Shown here: piece by piece, positions 1 through 8,982 of the stretch | Position numbering within the stretch: position 1 is the first letter of the stretch | Layout: each line of letters begins with the position of its first letter | NCBI RefSeq assembly: GCF_036182465.1 | Contig: NZ_CP108081.1 | Coordinates: forward strand, 1 to 64,000 | DNA: 64,000 nt | From: Streptomyces sp. NBC_00258 | GTDB taxonomy: Bacteria > Actinomycetota > Actinomycetes > Streptomycetales > Streptomycetaceae | Reading direction: 5' to 3' | The notes under the pieces: model-generated | What the model was told of the DNA's origin: nothing | The model's database searches: none | The model's input: the letters and a program-made list of their open reading frames with translations, nothing else | Made by a program: the position numbers and the translations under genes

Positions 1-356
1 CCCTTAAGAAATTTCTGGCGAAATTTCTCGCCCCGTGAATTCGCCTGGCGGCGAATTCGTTTGTGGTTTATGCCGGGCCGCTGGCGCGGCCCTTAGTTCG
101 GCGTGTGAATTTGCCTGGCGGCAAATTCTAGGTTGTGGGTGGTGTTTGGGTTTCTGTATTTTGCCTGGCGGCAAAATTCTTGTTTTTAGTTTTGTTGGGC
201 CGCTGGCGCGGCCCTTTCTTGGGTTTTTGGTGTTGTGTTTGTCGGAGCGCTGGTGCGCTCCGGTTGTTGACGGATTGTTGGGTGTGGCGTGGTGTCATGC
301 CGGGTGGCATGACCGGGAGTTGAGGTGTGGGGGTGTCGCGGGCCTGTTGGCCCGCG
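1..356. repeat. Telomere-like tandem hairpin array
   Basis: Nine perfect inverted repeats follow one another from the first bases. They lie at 7-28, 37-58, 75-92, 107-128, 158-177, 197-214, 243-262, 294-313 and 337-356. Stems are 7-9 bp and every loop is exactly four bases: TGGC in the first six, then TGGT, GGGT and TGTT. The element at 75-92 is repeated identically at 197-214. Closely packed palindromes at the end of a linear replicon are the hallmark of Streptomyces telomeres, where the 3' overhang folds for terminal-protein-primed patching. The sequence differs from the archetypal streptomycete telomere I remember, so it may be a different type. I infer that base 1 is at or very near the physical end. 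Confidence 0.75.
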
Positions 357-1150
357 GGTGTTGGGGGGTGTCTTGTGCTTGGACCGTGTTGTGCGTGCCC
401 TGGGCGTAGGTGTTGGGTTGCTGGCGCCTGGCGGCGCTGAGTGGGCTTGCGTTGGCGGGTTGTCGAACGTGGCTTGCTCTTTCCTGACTTGGGGGCCGTG
501 CGGATCGGTCGTCTTTTGGTTGCGGGATGTCGTGGGGTGAGATGGCCGCCGGTGTGTCTTGCCGCCGGGAAGCCACGGGGGCTGGCACGAAGGACGTGGT
601 GCCGACGGCCGTGTCTGTCTCTGTTGCCGCTGGGGGCGTTGCTGGAGGACTGGGCGGCTAGGGAGGGCCGGTGTCCGACTCTCTCTCTGATGGTGAACAG
701 CCTGAGCTGGTTGTCAGCCGTGTGCGGAGTATGTCCGGAGCTCGTCTCGGCGCTGCATGCTCAAGGCGGCAGCGGGCAGCGGTCGTTGAGTCTCTTGCTG
801 GATGCCGCGCATGTCCTGAACCGTCCTTCAGAGTTCCGGGCGCCGTATGAGGTAACACAGTCGTGTCTGCGGGGTGCGGCTGGACAGTGTTCTCAGCATC
901 GCGGGTGACGACTTCCCTGGGCTGTGTAGTACCACCAAGGCAGTCACCGAGACGGCCGAGGCCGTGGCTGATGCCTGGCGGCAGTATGGCGAGGTTAGTG
1001 CCCAGGGATCTTGATGTCCTCATGAGTGCGGTCGAGGAGCTGCGTGCCGATCGGGTTGACCGCGGCGGGTCCCGTACCCGGGCAGATCGGGCACTTGGTG
1101 GCCGAGCAGACCCGGCCGTCTGGATACCTCCTCCCCTGCTGAGCGTGGCG
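357..1150. other. Subtelomeric stretch with no convincing gene
   Basis: Open frames exist on both strands but none has a good ribosome site, a sustained codon bias or a recognisable motif. A short hairpin of the same style (GCGCC-TGGC-GGCGC) occurs near 425-440, suggesting the array fades out here. Nothing else was recognised. Confidence 0.5.
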
Positions 1151-1735
1151 ACGACGGCGCCCAGCTGTCCCTGACCGCCTGGGGTATCCAGCACGCCGTG
1201 CGCACCGGCGAGTGACTACCCGGGCAGCTGACGGCGGTACTGGAGGAGCTGCTCGGTGCCGAGCCGGACGACCAGGCCCTCGCCGTCATCGGCTTCTGCC
1301 TCGCGCAGCTCCACCACTGCGCCCCTGCCTGGGTCACTGATCGCACCGACGCGCTGCTGTCCTTGGATCGGACGTGGCGCCCCGCGCGCAGCTAGCTCGC
1401 CCACGGCAGGCCCGACCCTGTTCTGCTGGCCCAGCTGGACCGTGCCGGCTTGTGGCAGGCTTTGTGTGCGCCGCACGCCGAACCCATCGGCCCTGCCGGT
1501 GCGTTTCTCGCAGGCTCGTCGGCTGCACCCTGGCGGAGGCGAGGCCGTCTCGGTGATGCTGTCCCGGCTCGCCACCTGCACCGCCCGCGTTGCGGCCGTC
1601 GTCTGGCGAGCCGCTGAGGATCTGCCACACAGCCGGCCTCTTCGCCTGTGTTCCCGCCGCAGACACCCCGAGCGTGAGGCACTATGCCGTGCCCTGATCA
1701 ACGCCGGAGCCATCAAAGACGCCCACGGAAGCTGA
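1151..1735 (+). pseudogene. Decayed gene of unknown function
   Basis: One frame reads as plausible streptomycete protein across two in-frame stops, TGA at 1213 and TAG at 1393. Segments such as LTAVLEELLGAEPDDQALAV and DPVLLAQLDRAGLWQAL lie on either side of the stops. After about 1535 the protein-like reading moves to another frame and ends in a stop at 1733. I do not recognise the family. The minus-strand frames over the same bases look like shadows. A dead gene next to the replicon end fits relaxed selection there. Confidence 0.4.
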
Positions 1736-1792
1736 CAGGCAGGCCAGGTCACCACTGTTCCTGAGGAAATCGCAACAACCGCCCCTTTCAGA

Positions 1793-3196
1793 TCAGGGTT
1801 TCGTCGGCGTGGTCTGGCGCGGGACGGCGCCGACCGGCGCGGAGGTGGGCGGGCCGGCTGGCAACAGGGGGCGGATCAGGGCCAGGCCGGCGGACAGCAT
1901 GGGAGCGACGCGGCCGATCACAGGTCGGTTGCGTCCGAGCACGGCGTACGCCACGGCGCCCAGGCTGGCCGGGACCGTGGCAATCAGGATCCACAGCGGC
2001 CACCAGTACACCGTGGCCAGGCTCAGAACTACGGCCGCACTGGCGGCCGCCGCCCAGGGGACCCTCATCACCCGGGTCAGTACGTCTTCGGTCGACAGCT
2101 GCCACAGCACCGGCTCGTGTCGGTCGCTGATCACGCGCAGCGCCAGGGGGCGGACCGTATCCCAGAGGATGTCCCACGGGTCGATGAGCAGCGCGATGCC
2201 GACGAGCACCAGGAGGTCGGGGAAGCCCAGCCATGTTGGTGATGACGTCACCCAGGTCTTGAGGGCGTAGTGCACGCCGGCGCCGACCATCATCAGTACG
2301 CAGCCCAGTACCCGGCCGAGTACCAGCGCCACGAGCAGCCAGCCCCCGCCCACCTGCCGGGTCTGCCAGGGATCAGCCGGCCGGATGGCGTCGTCCAGTT
2401 CCTCGCGGCGTTCGGCTCCCTGCGACAGCAGCGCCTCGGCGGTGCGCAGCGCCCGGCCGGGATCGGCAAGGAAGTACTCCTCCTGCAGTTCGTGCGGCAG
2501 GTCCCCAGGGCCAAGGCGCAGGGCGATGGCGATCGGCGGGGCAGCGGCGCGCAGCCGGGCGAGTTCCTCCTGCAGGGAGATGCTCTGCTGCTGGGCGCGG
2601 GCGGCCAGCTGTTCGGCCATCTCGCGGGCTTCCCGGGCCCGTTCCAGCTCCTGCCGGGCCGTGTGCAGTTGTTCTTCGAGTGCGGCCATCTTGGCGTGTG
2701 CGTCGGGTAGTTCGCGGGCTCGGGCGACCTCGTCCTGGAGGGTGGCGACCAGGCGCATCAGTAGCAGTACCAGCTGATGCGTGCCGGCGCGTTCGCGTTC
2801 CAGGTCCATGGCCCGGTGGGTGAGCGAGATCAGCTCCTTCTGGGTCTCGCGGACCGCCAGCTCCCCGCCGGACGGCTGGGTGTGGGCGGGAGGCGATGCG
2901 GGCGGCTTGTTCGCGGCCTCCCACAGCGCCAGCGCCCGTTTGAGATCGAGTTCGCGTTTGCGGGGCTCTTTGACCACCGCCGTGACGAGGTCGACGACGA
3001 ACTGCCGGGAGGGCACCCGTCCGTCCAGGTTGTCGCTGATCGTCGACTTGCCCCGGTGCATGAGTCCGGCCAGGGTCCGCACCGTGACACGGTGCGTGTC
3101 CATCACATCTCGGAGGAAGCTGGCCAACTCCGCTGCCTGGGGTGCCTGTGCGTTCAGTGGCCTCCATCCGCGGCCCCGGCCTTTCGCACCCGCCAT
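1793..3196 (-). CDS. Membrane-anchored HTH and coiled-coil protein
   Basis: This is a 467-residue protein with three visible parts. Residues ~20-90 resemble an XRE-type helix-turn-helix (FLRDVMDTHRVTVRTLAGLM, then KSTISDNLDG). Residues ~120-235 are a charged, heptad-rich coiled coil (EEQLHTARQELERAREAREM). The C-terminal ~190 residues hold about four hydrophobic helices. It may be a DNA-associated protein held at the membrane; I cannot assign a function. It stands alone and points towards the replicon end. The start ATG at 3196 is the first in frame; no strong ribosome site decides it. Confidence 0.75.
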   Translation of the reverse strand: MAGAKGRGRGWRPLNAQAPQAAELASFLRDVMDTHRVTVRTLAGLMHRGKSTISDNLDGRVPSRQFVVDLVTAVVKEPRKRELDLKRALALWEAANKPPASPPAHTQPSGGELAVRETQKELISLTHRAMDLERERAGTHQLVLLLMRLVATLQDEVARARELPDAHAKMAALEEQLHTARQELERAREAREMAEQLAARAQQQSISLQEELARLRAAAPPIAIALRLGPGDLPHELQEEYFLADPGRALRTAEALLSQGAERREELDDAIRPADPWQTRQVGGGWLLVALVLGRVLGCVLMMVGAGVHYALKTWVTSSPTWLGFPDLLVLVGIALLIDPWDILWDTVRPLALRVISDRHEPVLWQLSTEDVLTRVMRVPWAAAASAAVVLSLATVYWWPLWILIATVPASLGAVAYAVLGRNRPVIGRVAPMLSAGLALIRPLLPAGPPTSAPVGAVPRQTTPTKP

Positions 3197-3374
3197 CGCG
3201 CCCCCTGCGATTGTCCGGCCGTGTCCCGGACAAGGCCCTATTGTCCGGAGTTCACCAGGTCAAAGGGTACGGACAAGGTGCCGGACGCACATCGGCGCGG
3301 AAGGCTGTTGACCGGAACCAATCGGTTCTCACCGTCCCTGGCCCGGTCACCGAAAACCCTTGGAGTCGCCCCGC

Positions 3375-4682
3375 ATGACCCGCCCCACCGCTGGCACGAC
3401 CCCCGTCCGCTCGTCCCGTCCCGGCACCGCCCCCGGCGCCCCGCCCCGTCCGCTCGCTCTGGCTGGCGGTGCCCGGCGTGGGCGCAGCAAGCTGCCGCGT
3501 ATGAGCCAGCTCGCCGTCGACACGGCCGATGACGGCCGCATCCTTGATCTGCGGCGCGAGCCCGGCGCCTGTGCCGGGCTGCCGCACGGCCGCGCGGACG
3601 GCCGCTACCGGTGCCTGGCCTGCGGGAGCCATCTGGTTCTCCAGCGTCCTGCCAGTCCCGCCTCCCGTTTCACCCCGCGCTTTCGCCATGACGGCGCCCC
3701 GGGCGTCGATCAGTGCCCGGCGTCCGCGCAGCATCAGGCCGACGTCCAGGCCGATCTCACTACGATGCTGGCCCTGCGCGACCAGCTGCTGCACGTCCTG
3801 CCCGAGGCCGGTTGCCGTCTGCGCCTCGACGCCGAACTCGCCGGGGCACGCTGGAAGATACCGCCCGCCCTCGTTGTGCGTCACGGCGAGAGTGGCGTCG
3901 CCGTCCTGGAACGGCCGCGCCGCCTGCTTGCCCCGGCCGCCGTCGCCCGCCGCCTGCAGCAGGTCCGGACCCAGTACGGCGATGCGGTGGTGCACTGGTG
4001 GCTCTTCGACCGCGACGATCCGCTGCACTGCGATGTGGCCGGAACCGTCAACGTCCAGCCCCACGGGACGACCATCGCGCACACCAAGGTGCGCCCCACC
4101 CCCGCTCAGCGGCAGATCGCCGCTGCCGGCGCCACGGTGTGCTGGCTCGTCGGCGACACCGTACTCCTCCCCTACGGCGGCCACCCGCGCTCCTACACCC
4201 CGCAGCCCGGCGAGGACTGGAGCGGCGACATGGCCTCCTGGAGGCGGGACTGGACCATCTCCCACCCGCATCCTGCTGACCGGGCAGCCTGGTGGGGCCT
4301 GGTTCCCCAGTCGTTGCCCGCGCTCGGCCGGCAGGCCGGCCTATGTCCCGTCGCCGCCCTCAACATCATGGCCGCCCTCGAACGCGCCGAGCACGGCCGC
4401 GAACGCCACCGCCGCCGCCGTGCTCGCGAGCACGCCCAGCGGCGCACCACACAGACGGTCCCCGTCCAGCTCACCCTCGCTGCCCCGCCTCTCTTGGACA
4501 GCGAGCCGCCGGATGCTCCCGTGGCGCCGAAGGCGGCGGCATCCCCCGCTGCCGTAGCGCCGCGCTCCCCCGGCTCCTGCGAACCGTCCCAGCCGGCTCC
4601 CGCTCTGCGCGGCCGCCGTCGGCGCTTCACATGGGCCTCGCTCCTGCCGCGCCGCTGGCGCCGACGGCAGGAGCGTCCGTAG
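3375..4682 (+). CDS. CoiA-like zinc-motif protein
   Basis: The protein is about 435 residues from ATG 3375. A TTG at 3360 and an ATG at 3501 (MSQLAVDTADDGR) are alternatives, and the last fits the usual beginning of this family best. Near residues ~70-110 it has a Cys-x-x-Cys element followed by an Arg/His-rich strand (RYRCLACGSH, then RFRH). This resembles the N-terminal part of competence protein CoiA-family members, often found on streptomycete plasmids and chromosome arms. The middle has a nuclease-like region with a conserved HWWLFDRDD. The C-terminus is a low-complexity basic tail. Its role is unknown; a nuclease function is only inferred. A strong terminator follows at 4712-4753. Confidence 0.65.
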   Translation: MTRPTAGTTPVRSSRPGTAPGAPPRPLALAGGARRGRSKLPRMSQLAVDTADDGRILDLRREPGACAGLPHGRADGRYRCLACGSHLVLQRPASPASRFTPRFRHDGAPGVDQCPASAQHQADVQADLTTMLALRDQLLHVLPEAGCRLRLDAELAGARWKIPPALVVRHGESGVAVLERPRRLLAPAAVARRLQQVRTQYGDAVVHWWLFDRDDPLHCDVAGTVNVQPHGTTIAHTKVRPTPAQRQIAAAGATVCWLVGDTVLLPYGGHPRSYTPQPGEDWSGDMASWRRDWTISHPHPADRAAWWGLVPQSLPALGRQAGLCPVAALNIMAALERAEHGRERHRRRRAREHAQRRTTQTVPVQLTLAAPPLLDSEPPDAPVAPKAAASPAAVAPRSPGSCEPSQPAPALRGRRRRFTWASLLPRRWRRRQERP

Positions 4683-4711
4683 ACGAGCGTTCAAGGATTC
4701 CCGGGACAGAA

Positions 4712-4753
4712 GCACCGCAGAGGCCCGGCTGCCGGGCCGGGCCTCTGCGGTGC
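4712..4753. terminator. Bidirectional terminator hairpin
   Basis: A perfect 18-bp stem (from GCACCGCAGAGGCCCGGC) closes on a six-base loop, with no T-tract on either side. It sits between the convergent CoiA-like gene and the sigma/cold-shock operon and probably ends both transcripts. Confidence 0.8.
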
Positions 4754-4908
4754 GGCCCCTGCGCGCCGAGTGAGCTGCATGCCAGAAGAAGGCTTCTGGG
4801 CCCTGGCGGGGGCGCAGCGGTCAATTCTGTTGGAGGCCGCCATGCTTGTTTTTCTCCGCAGTTCGCCTGAGATGCTGCGGAGGAGTCAGCCGATAGCGGT
4901 GTGGCTGA

Positions 4909-5475
4909 CTATCCGTTCACGTACCGTACGTCAGCTGCTTGAGGCCCTTTCTGTCCCTGCGAGATATGAAATTCTACGCGCTGCCCTTCTTCGAGGGTTT
5001 GATTTCCGTCCATTTGGATTGCGCTGTAGTGTACGAAGATGTCGACGGGTGGGTCGCTGTCGACGGCGATAAAGCCGTAGCCCTTTTCCGCGTTGAACCA
5101 CTTGACTGTCCCGGTCGTGGGAGGGTGTTCCTGCCTGCTGGTATTTTCGGAATCTTCATCCGGTTCCGGCGCCGGTACGCCGGAGCTGGCGGGGTGTGCG
5201 GGCGGGTTGTCCGTCTGGGCGGTGCGGCGGGCGCGGTTCTCAATCGCCGTAAGCAGGGCGTCGTCGGTCGTGCCCAGCAGATGGTCAAGTGCCTCGTCCG
5301 TGTGCTGGCCGGTGCCTTCGTGCAGGTTCTGCGTTCCGGGCGCCGCGCGATGCTCGGCGCCGCCGTCCGGGCCGGCAGGGGTGGTCCGTGTGCGGACCGC
5401 CGCCAGGAGGGCTGCGTCCATCTCGTCGAGGAGCAGGCCGAGTTCGTCGTCAGGAGTGCGCCGGACGTCGCTCAC
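4909..5475 (-). CDS. Cold-shock-domain protein with long N-terminal region
   Basis: The protein is 188 residues from the GTG at 5475. The C-terminal ~68 residues are a cold-shock domain with both RNA-binding motifs (KGYGFI and DIFVHY) after GTVKWFNAEKGYGF. The first ~115 residues are acidic and poorly ordered, with two similar segments (LLLDEMDAALLAAV and LLGTTDDALLTAIE). Ordinary streptomycete cold-shock proteins are ~67 residues, so this is an extended form. The start overlaps the upstream sigma-factor stop as GTGA and follows a good AGGAGG site, implying translational coupling. It probably binds RNA or single-stranded DNA; the target is unknown. Confidence 0.85.
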   Translation of the reverse strand: MSDVRRTPDDELGLLLDEMDAALLAAVRTRTTPAGPDGGAEHRAAPGTQNLHEGTGQHTDEALDHLLGTTDDALLTAIENRARRTAQTDNPPAHPASSGVPAPEPDEDSENTSRQEHPPTTGTVKWFNAEKGYGFIAVDSDPPVDIFVHYSAIQMDGNQTLEEGQRVEFHISQGQKGPQAADVRYVNG

Positions 5476-6017
5476 TGCGGCCTCCTTCGGTCGGTGATGC
5501 CGAGCTGCTGCTTGAGCGTGCGGCGGGCGCGCGAGAGATTCTGCAGGACCGCGGCCTTCTCCAGGCGCATCGCCTCGGCGATCTCCCCGGTGGAGAACCC
5601 GTCGAGGTGCCAGGCCATCACACTGCGCTGTTTGAAGGGCAGTTGGACCAGAGCCTGCAGAACCCGGCGCTGCTGCTCGCTCAGTTCTGCCGCTTCCAAG
5701 GGGGTGTGCCACTCCACACTCGTCGCTGCCAGACGGTCCGTCAGGTCTTGTTCGGGCTGCTCCGGCACCGTCTGCCGCAAATGGGCCCGCAGGGCGACCG
5801 TGCGCAGCCAGGCCCGTGGGTGCTGCACCGGCTGCCGCGCGCGCATCAGTTCGACGAACGCGCTCTGCACCGCGTCCTCGGCCTCTGGGAAGGTGGCGCC
5901 GTGGCGCAGCAGGAACCGGATGAGGTAGGGCCGGTCCTCCTGATAGGAGCCACCGACATCGGCTGCCGGCGCCGGCTGCTGCCGTGCGCCGGGCACGGCT
6001 GCGGTGTTATCCGCCAT
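5472..6017 (-). CDS. ECF-like RNA polymerase sigma factor
   Basis: The protein is 181 residues. Residues ~25-90 match sigma region 2 (FLLRHGATFPEAEDAVQSAF, then HPRAWLRTVA) and ~125-175 match region 4, with a helix-turn-helix (GFSTGEIAEAMRLEKAAVLQ). The size and two-domain plan are those of an ECF/SigE-like sigma factor directing transcription of a small regulon. Start ATG 6017 follows a purine-rich GGGGGAAGG. It is the middle gene of a three-gene operon: it overlaps the upstream membrane-protein gene by 11 bases and the downstream cold-shock gene by four. No classical anti-sigma domain is seen; the small membrane protein could play that part, which is inference only. Confidence 0.88.
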   Translation of the reverse strand: MADNTAAVPGARQQPAPAADVGGSYQEDRPYLIRFLLRHGATFPEAEDAVQSAFVELMRARQPVQHPRAWLRTVALRAHLRQTVPEQPEQDLTDRLAATSVEWHTPLEAAELSEQQRRVLQALVQLPFKQRSVMAWHLDGFSTGEIAEAMRLEKAAVLQNLSRARRTLKQQLGITDRRRPQ

Positions 6018-6264
6018 GCGGTCCACGGCCTTCCCCCCTCGCCACTGCCCCCTGGCGCACGGCCAGTTGACGCCCCGTCTGGTCCCGTTCCTGCAAGGTA
6101 CCGCCCTGGCCCAGCGCGTTGATCCGGGCTGTGCGGCCTTCCTCTTCGATACGGGCTCTGCCCAGGAGAGCACGGGTGGTGATCCGGGCCATGAGCACCC
6201 GGGCGGCGCACCCGGCCACGCACGCGGCAATGGTCACTGCCGCGCTGACAACTGTGCTGTCCAC
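6007..6264 (-). CDS. Small single-helix membrane protein
   Basis: The protein is 85 residues from the GTG at 6264, preceded by GAAGAGGAA. One hydrophobic segment near the start (VVSAAVTIAACVAGCAARVL) is followed by a charged cytosolic-looking tail. The stop lies inside the sigma-factor gene, so it is co-transcribed and probably coupled to it. A longer reading to 6492 exists but looks non-coding. It may be a membrane tether or regulator of the sigma factor; no family is recognised. Confidence 0.6.
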   Translation of the reverse strand: MDSTVVSAAVTIAACVAGCAARVLMARITTRALLGRARIEEEGRTARINALGQGGTLQERDQTGRQLAVRQGAVARGEGRGPHGG

Positions 6265-6799
6265 GACGCTGTGTTCCTCTTCCTCCGGCAAGGACAGGTG
6301 CCCTTGCTCCGGTAGAAGGTGGCGCTGGAACCCTGTTCTTCTGACATCCGATGCCTGGCCGGTTGCCGCCGACGGTCGCTCCCGCCCTGTCCGTGATCTG
6401 CCTGCCGCATCGACCATGTGGTGCGCGGGGCACTTTCTCCGCGGTGGTAAATGACGGGAAATCTTCATCCTGACCCAAGAGTGAAAGAGCAATTAGATTT
6501 CCTTCAGGGTGGTTCTTCCTTGATGGTTTTTAATGTGGCTTTTATTATTTCTATGGGTGTGACCCTGTGCAGGAGGCGGGAGACACGGGGGCGAGGGCCA
6601 GGGCAGGAGCTTCGGTGGTGCCCGCGCCAACTGTCGTCGGCGAGCCCGACGCCGTCCTCCGGGAGTTGCTGTACCCCGTCGACGGCGGGGGTGCGGGACG
6701 GTCTCGTGGCGGATTGATCCGCCTCGGGCCGGCAGCTGTCTGCGCCGCCGTGACCCACGTCATCAGGAGATTCAGCAGGAGATCACTGGCTGTGTTGGG
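6265..6799. other. Upstream region of the sigma operon
   Basis: No convincing gene is visible. Bases ~6440-6560 are unusually AT-rich for this window and probably hold the promoter of the minus-strand sigma operon. Plus-strand frames from 6567 look like non-coding shadows or the lost 5' part of the DUF2290-like relic that follows. Confidence 0.4.
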
Positions 6800-7214
6800 T
6801 TGGCTGCCGGCACCTGCGAAACTCTTCACTGGATTTCTCAGCAGGATTCCGTGCGCGCCCTACCGCATGGACCGGATCTGGTCCGCCTCGAGCCACTGCT
6901 CGACGTCGTCGACCTCTACGCGGCCGACACCCCCACCAACATGGTGCTGCACTCCGCCATACGCTTCGACTATGACCCCGCCTCCGCCTCCCCGGGGCAC
7001 CCCGCCGCACATCTGACCATCAACTCGGCGCACTGCCGGATCGCCTGCGCCGCACCCATGCACGTGGGCCGCTTCGCCGACTTCTTTCCGGCACTTCCAT
7101 GCCGATCTGCGGGCAGCCCACCACAGCTACTTCACCGGAGGAGCCACGCGCCACATAGGCGAACGCACCCTCACCGACGACGACCGCACAAGTCCCCATC
7201 TGATGTGGCACTAG
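6800..7214 (+). pseudogene. DUF2290-like gene fragment with a frameshift
   Basis: The frame from about 6850 reads LYAADTPTNMVLHSAIRFDY, then HPAAHLTINSAHCRIACAAP, then FADFF. At about 7085 the reading jumps by one base into FRHFHADLRAAHHSYFTGG and ends with PHLMWH and a stop at 7214. The pattern of His-Pro, a Cys-Arg-Ile strand and a phenylalanine-rich helix fits what I remember of the DUF2290 C-terminal region. The N-terminal half is missing or unrecognisable. Function of the family is unknown to me. Confidence 0.5.
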
Positions 7215-7480
7215 GGTTCTTTGTCCCTCCCCACCCAGGGTCGGACCAGATCCTGCGGCCCACGATCCGGCACGTACCGACGTCATCCGTCCCGTTCACG
7301 GCTGCCCGCATCAGCGGCAGTCCTCTCCTGCCAGACCGCTCACTCCCCTGCTGCGCCGAGCACGGGCCGCGACGGATCGAGGCCTTAAGCGTGAGTCCGG
7401 GCTGGGTACTCGCGCATGCCGGGAAGCGCCACCCGCCTGTAAGGCACGGCCGACGCTCCTCAAGGTGCCCTGACCTCTGA

Positions 7481-8296
7481 TCAGGTCTCTTGCCGTCTTC
7501 CAGCATGGGGAGGCGTGGGCGGGAAGGTCACCATCAGCTTGCCCGCCAACCGCCGCCATCCGGATCGCTTCGCCGCTCGTCTGCGACGAACGGCCGGCAC
7601 CGTAGAACGAGAACCTGCCAGATCCGGCTTCGTCCTCGACTCCTTTGCGCCCTGGTCCGACTGACCTGCCTGGACTGCGGCGGGGACAGGTTGCCCGCGC
7701 TGGTAGGAGTCGGCACGCTCCCAGGCCCGCTCCCACATCTGAGCTGTCTGAGTGCCAGGCTCGACCTCACCGCACACCCTGACGAAGGTGAGCAGAAGGC
7801 GCTTGGAGGGCATCCGCTTACCGCCGAGGACGGCGCCCAGAGTGCTGCGCGGCAGGTGACTGACGCCCTTCTCGCTGGCGGCAAGCTCGAGCTCGCGCAG
7901 GGTTTTGTTGCCGTGGCTGAACCGCAGGGCGCGCATGGCGTCCAGTAGTTCGATTGGCTCGCCGATGTACTGCAAAGGCAGAACGGGACGACGACGCTGC
8001 GGCCGGCCGCCAGCCGAGGCTGTGGCGGCCTCAGCTTTCTTCCACAGGCGTTCGGCGTCCCGGACGTCTCCTCCGCAGATCCGTACATAGTCCTGGACTA
8101 CTCGCCAGGCCGGCAGACCGCTTCCACGGTCGGCTCGGTAGAACCGCAGGTAGGGGACCGTCGGGTGAGTGTGGAGAGTCGACAGTCGCTCCATCTGGCG
8201 ATAGCTCAACCCTGAGAGGTGGCGCAGTGACCGCAGCCACTGCGCCAGCTCGGTCAGGGGTTTGGGCGTCGCCAGGGCATTGGTGTGGCGCCCCAT
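7481..8296 (-). CDS. Putative HTH regulator with two XRE-like segments
   Basis: The protein is 271 residues from ATG 8296, which follows a GGGAG site. Two similar helical segments are visible: residues ~10-35 (LTELAQWLRSLRHLSGLSYR) and ~115-165 (AMRALRFSHGNKTLREL, then LPRSTLGAVLGGKRMPSK). Each is followed by a short helical stretch containing a conserved cysteine (DYVRICGG and TFVRVCGE), so the protein may be an internal duplication. The C-terminal ~60 residues are basic and low-complexity. It lies 11 bases after a small membrane-protein gene and is probably co-transcribed with it. DNA binding is inferred. Confidence 0.65.
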   Translation of the reverse strand: MGRHTNALATPKPLTELAQWLRSLRHLSGLSYRQMERLSTLHTHPTVPYLRFYRADRGSGLPAWRVVQDYVRICGGDVRDAERLWKKAEAATASAGGRPQRRRPVLPLQYIGEPIELLDAMRALRFSHGNKTLRELELAASEKGVSHLPRSTLGAVLGGKRMPSKRLLLTFVRVCGEVEPGTQTAQMWERAWERADSYQRGQPVPAAVQAGQSDQGAKESRTKPDLAGSRSTVPAVRRRRAAKRSGWRRLAGKLMVTFPPTPPHAGRRQET

Positions 8297-8307
8297 TGAC
8301 GCTCCCC

Positions 8308-8544
8308 TTACACGCGGTGGGCGGAGAAGACGGCGACGGTTCGGCGCACGAGTTCTACTGCCGTAAGGCTGCCAATGGTGACAGTTGCGATGACGGCGTC
8401 CAGATCTTGCCACCAGACTGCCAGCCCAGCGGTGAAGCCCAGGACCACCACGATGATGACCACAGCCGGGGCCGGCAGCAACAAGCTGCCGCCGATGGCT
8501 GGTCCGTGCACGCAGGAGGCGCGCACGGGTACACCTTTGTTCAT
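8308..8544 (-). CDS. Small membrane protein
   Basis: The protein is 78 residues with two hydrophobic stretches (LLPAPAVVIIVVVLGFTAGL and VIATVTIGSLTAVELV). The ATG at 8544 follows GAGGAGAACAA, an excellent ribosome site. It precedes the HTH gene by 11 bases. A 14-base stretch of its leader (GTCGAGTAGCAACG) recurs at 10809-10822. No family recognised. Confidence 0.65.
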   Translation of the reverse strand: MNKGVPVRASCVHGPAIGGSLLLPAPAVVIIVVVLGFTAGLAVWWQDLDAVIATVTIGSLTAVELVRRTVAVFSAHRV

Positions 8545-8982
8545 TTGTTCTCCTCGGTCGTTGCTACTCGACGCGAGGCCCCGTATGCAAAGATCCCCCG
8601 ACCTTGCAGAGCTGGGGGATACAGAGCCTCACCGAACACCTTCCCGTTCTCGCCACAACGGCGTAAGACCACCCCCGCGCCCGTGTTTCATATTGTCCCA
8701 ACTTCTGCTGACAGGCTGTCAGGGCGACGGTGCAGGTCATACGGGATAAACCCGCAGAGGGTGTTTCACGGCAGACGGCGAAAAACCCGCTTCGGGCCGC
8801 AGCAGGGGCCTTGTGCGGGGAGAGCGGAGAAGGTTCAGTCGAGGCATATCCATGCACGGCCCATCCGGGCACAGCGGGGTCTATCCGTCTTCGGCCGCGA
8901 GCTCGGGCAATGGTCAGACACAGCCGACGGTACGGATCTTGTCGTCCCGTTCGGCTCCGGCAGCGAGACACGGAGAGACACG
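8545..8982. other. Divergent intergenic region
   Basis: This ~440-base region separates the minus-strand small-membrane-protein gene from the plus-strand frame starting at 8983. It must carry promoters for both but I cannot pick out confident -35/-10 boxes. No gene is seen. Confidence 0.35.

Noticed and set aside
7954..8982. A long plus-strand frame reading into the XRE gene from 7954.
   Set aside because: It lies opposite the better-supported HTH and membrane-protein genes, has no ribosome site, and its sequence before 8983 is compositional noise.
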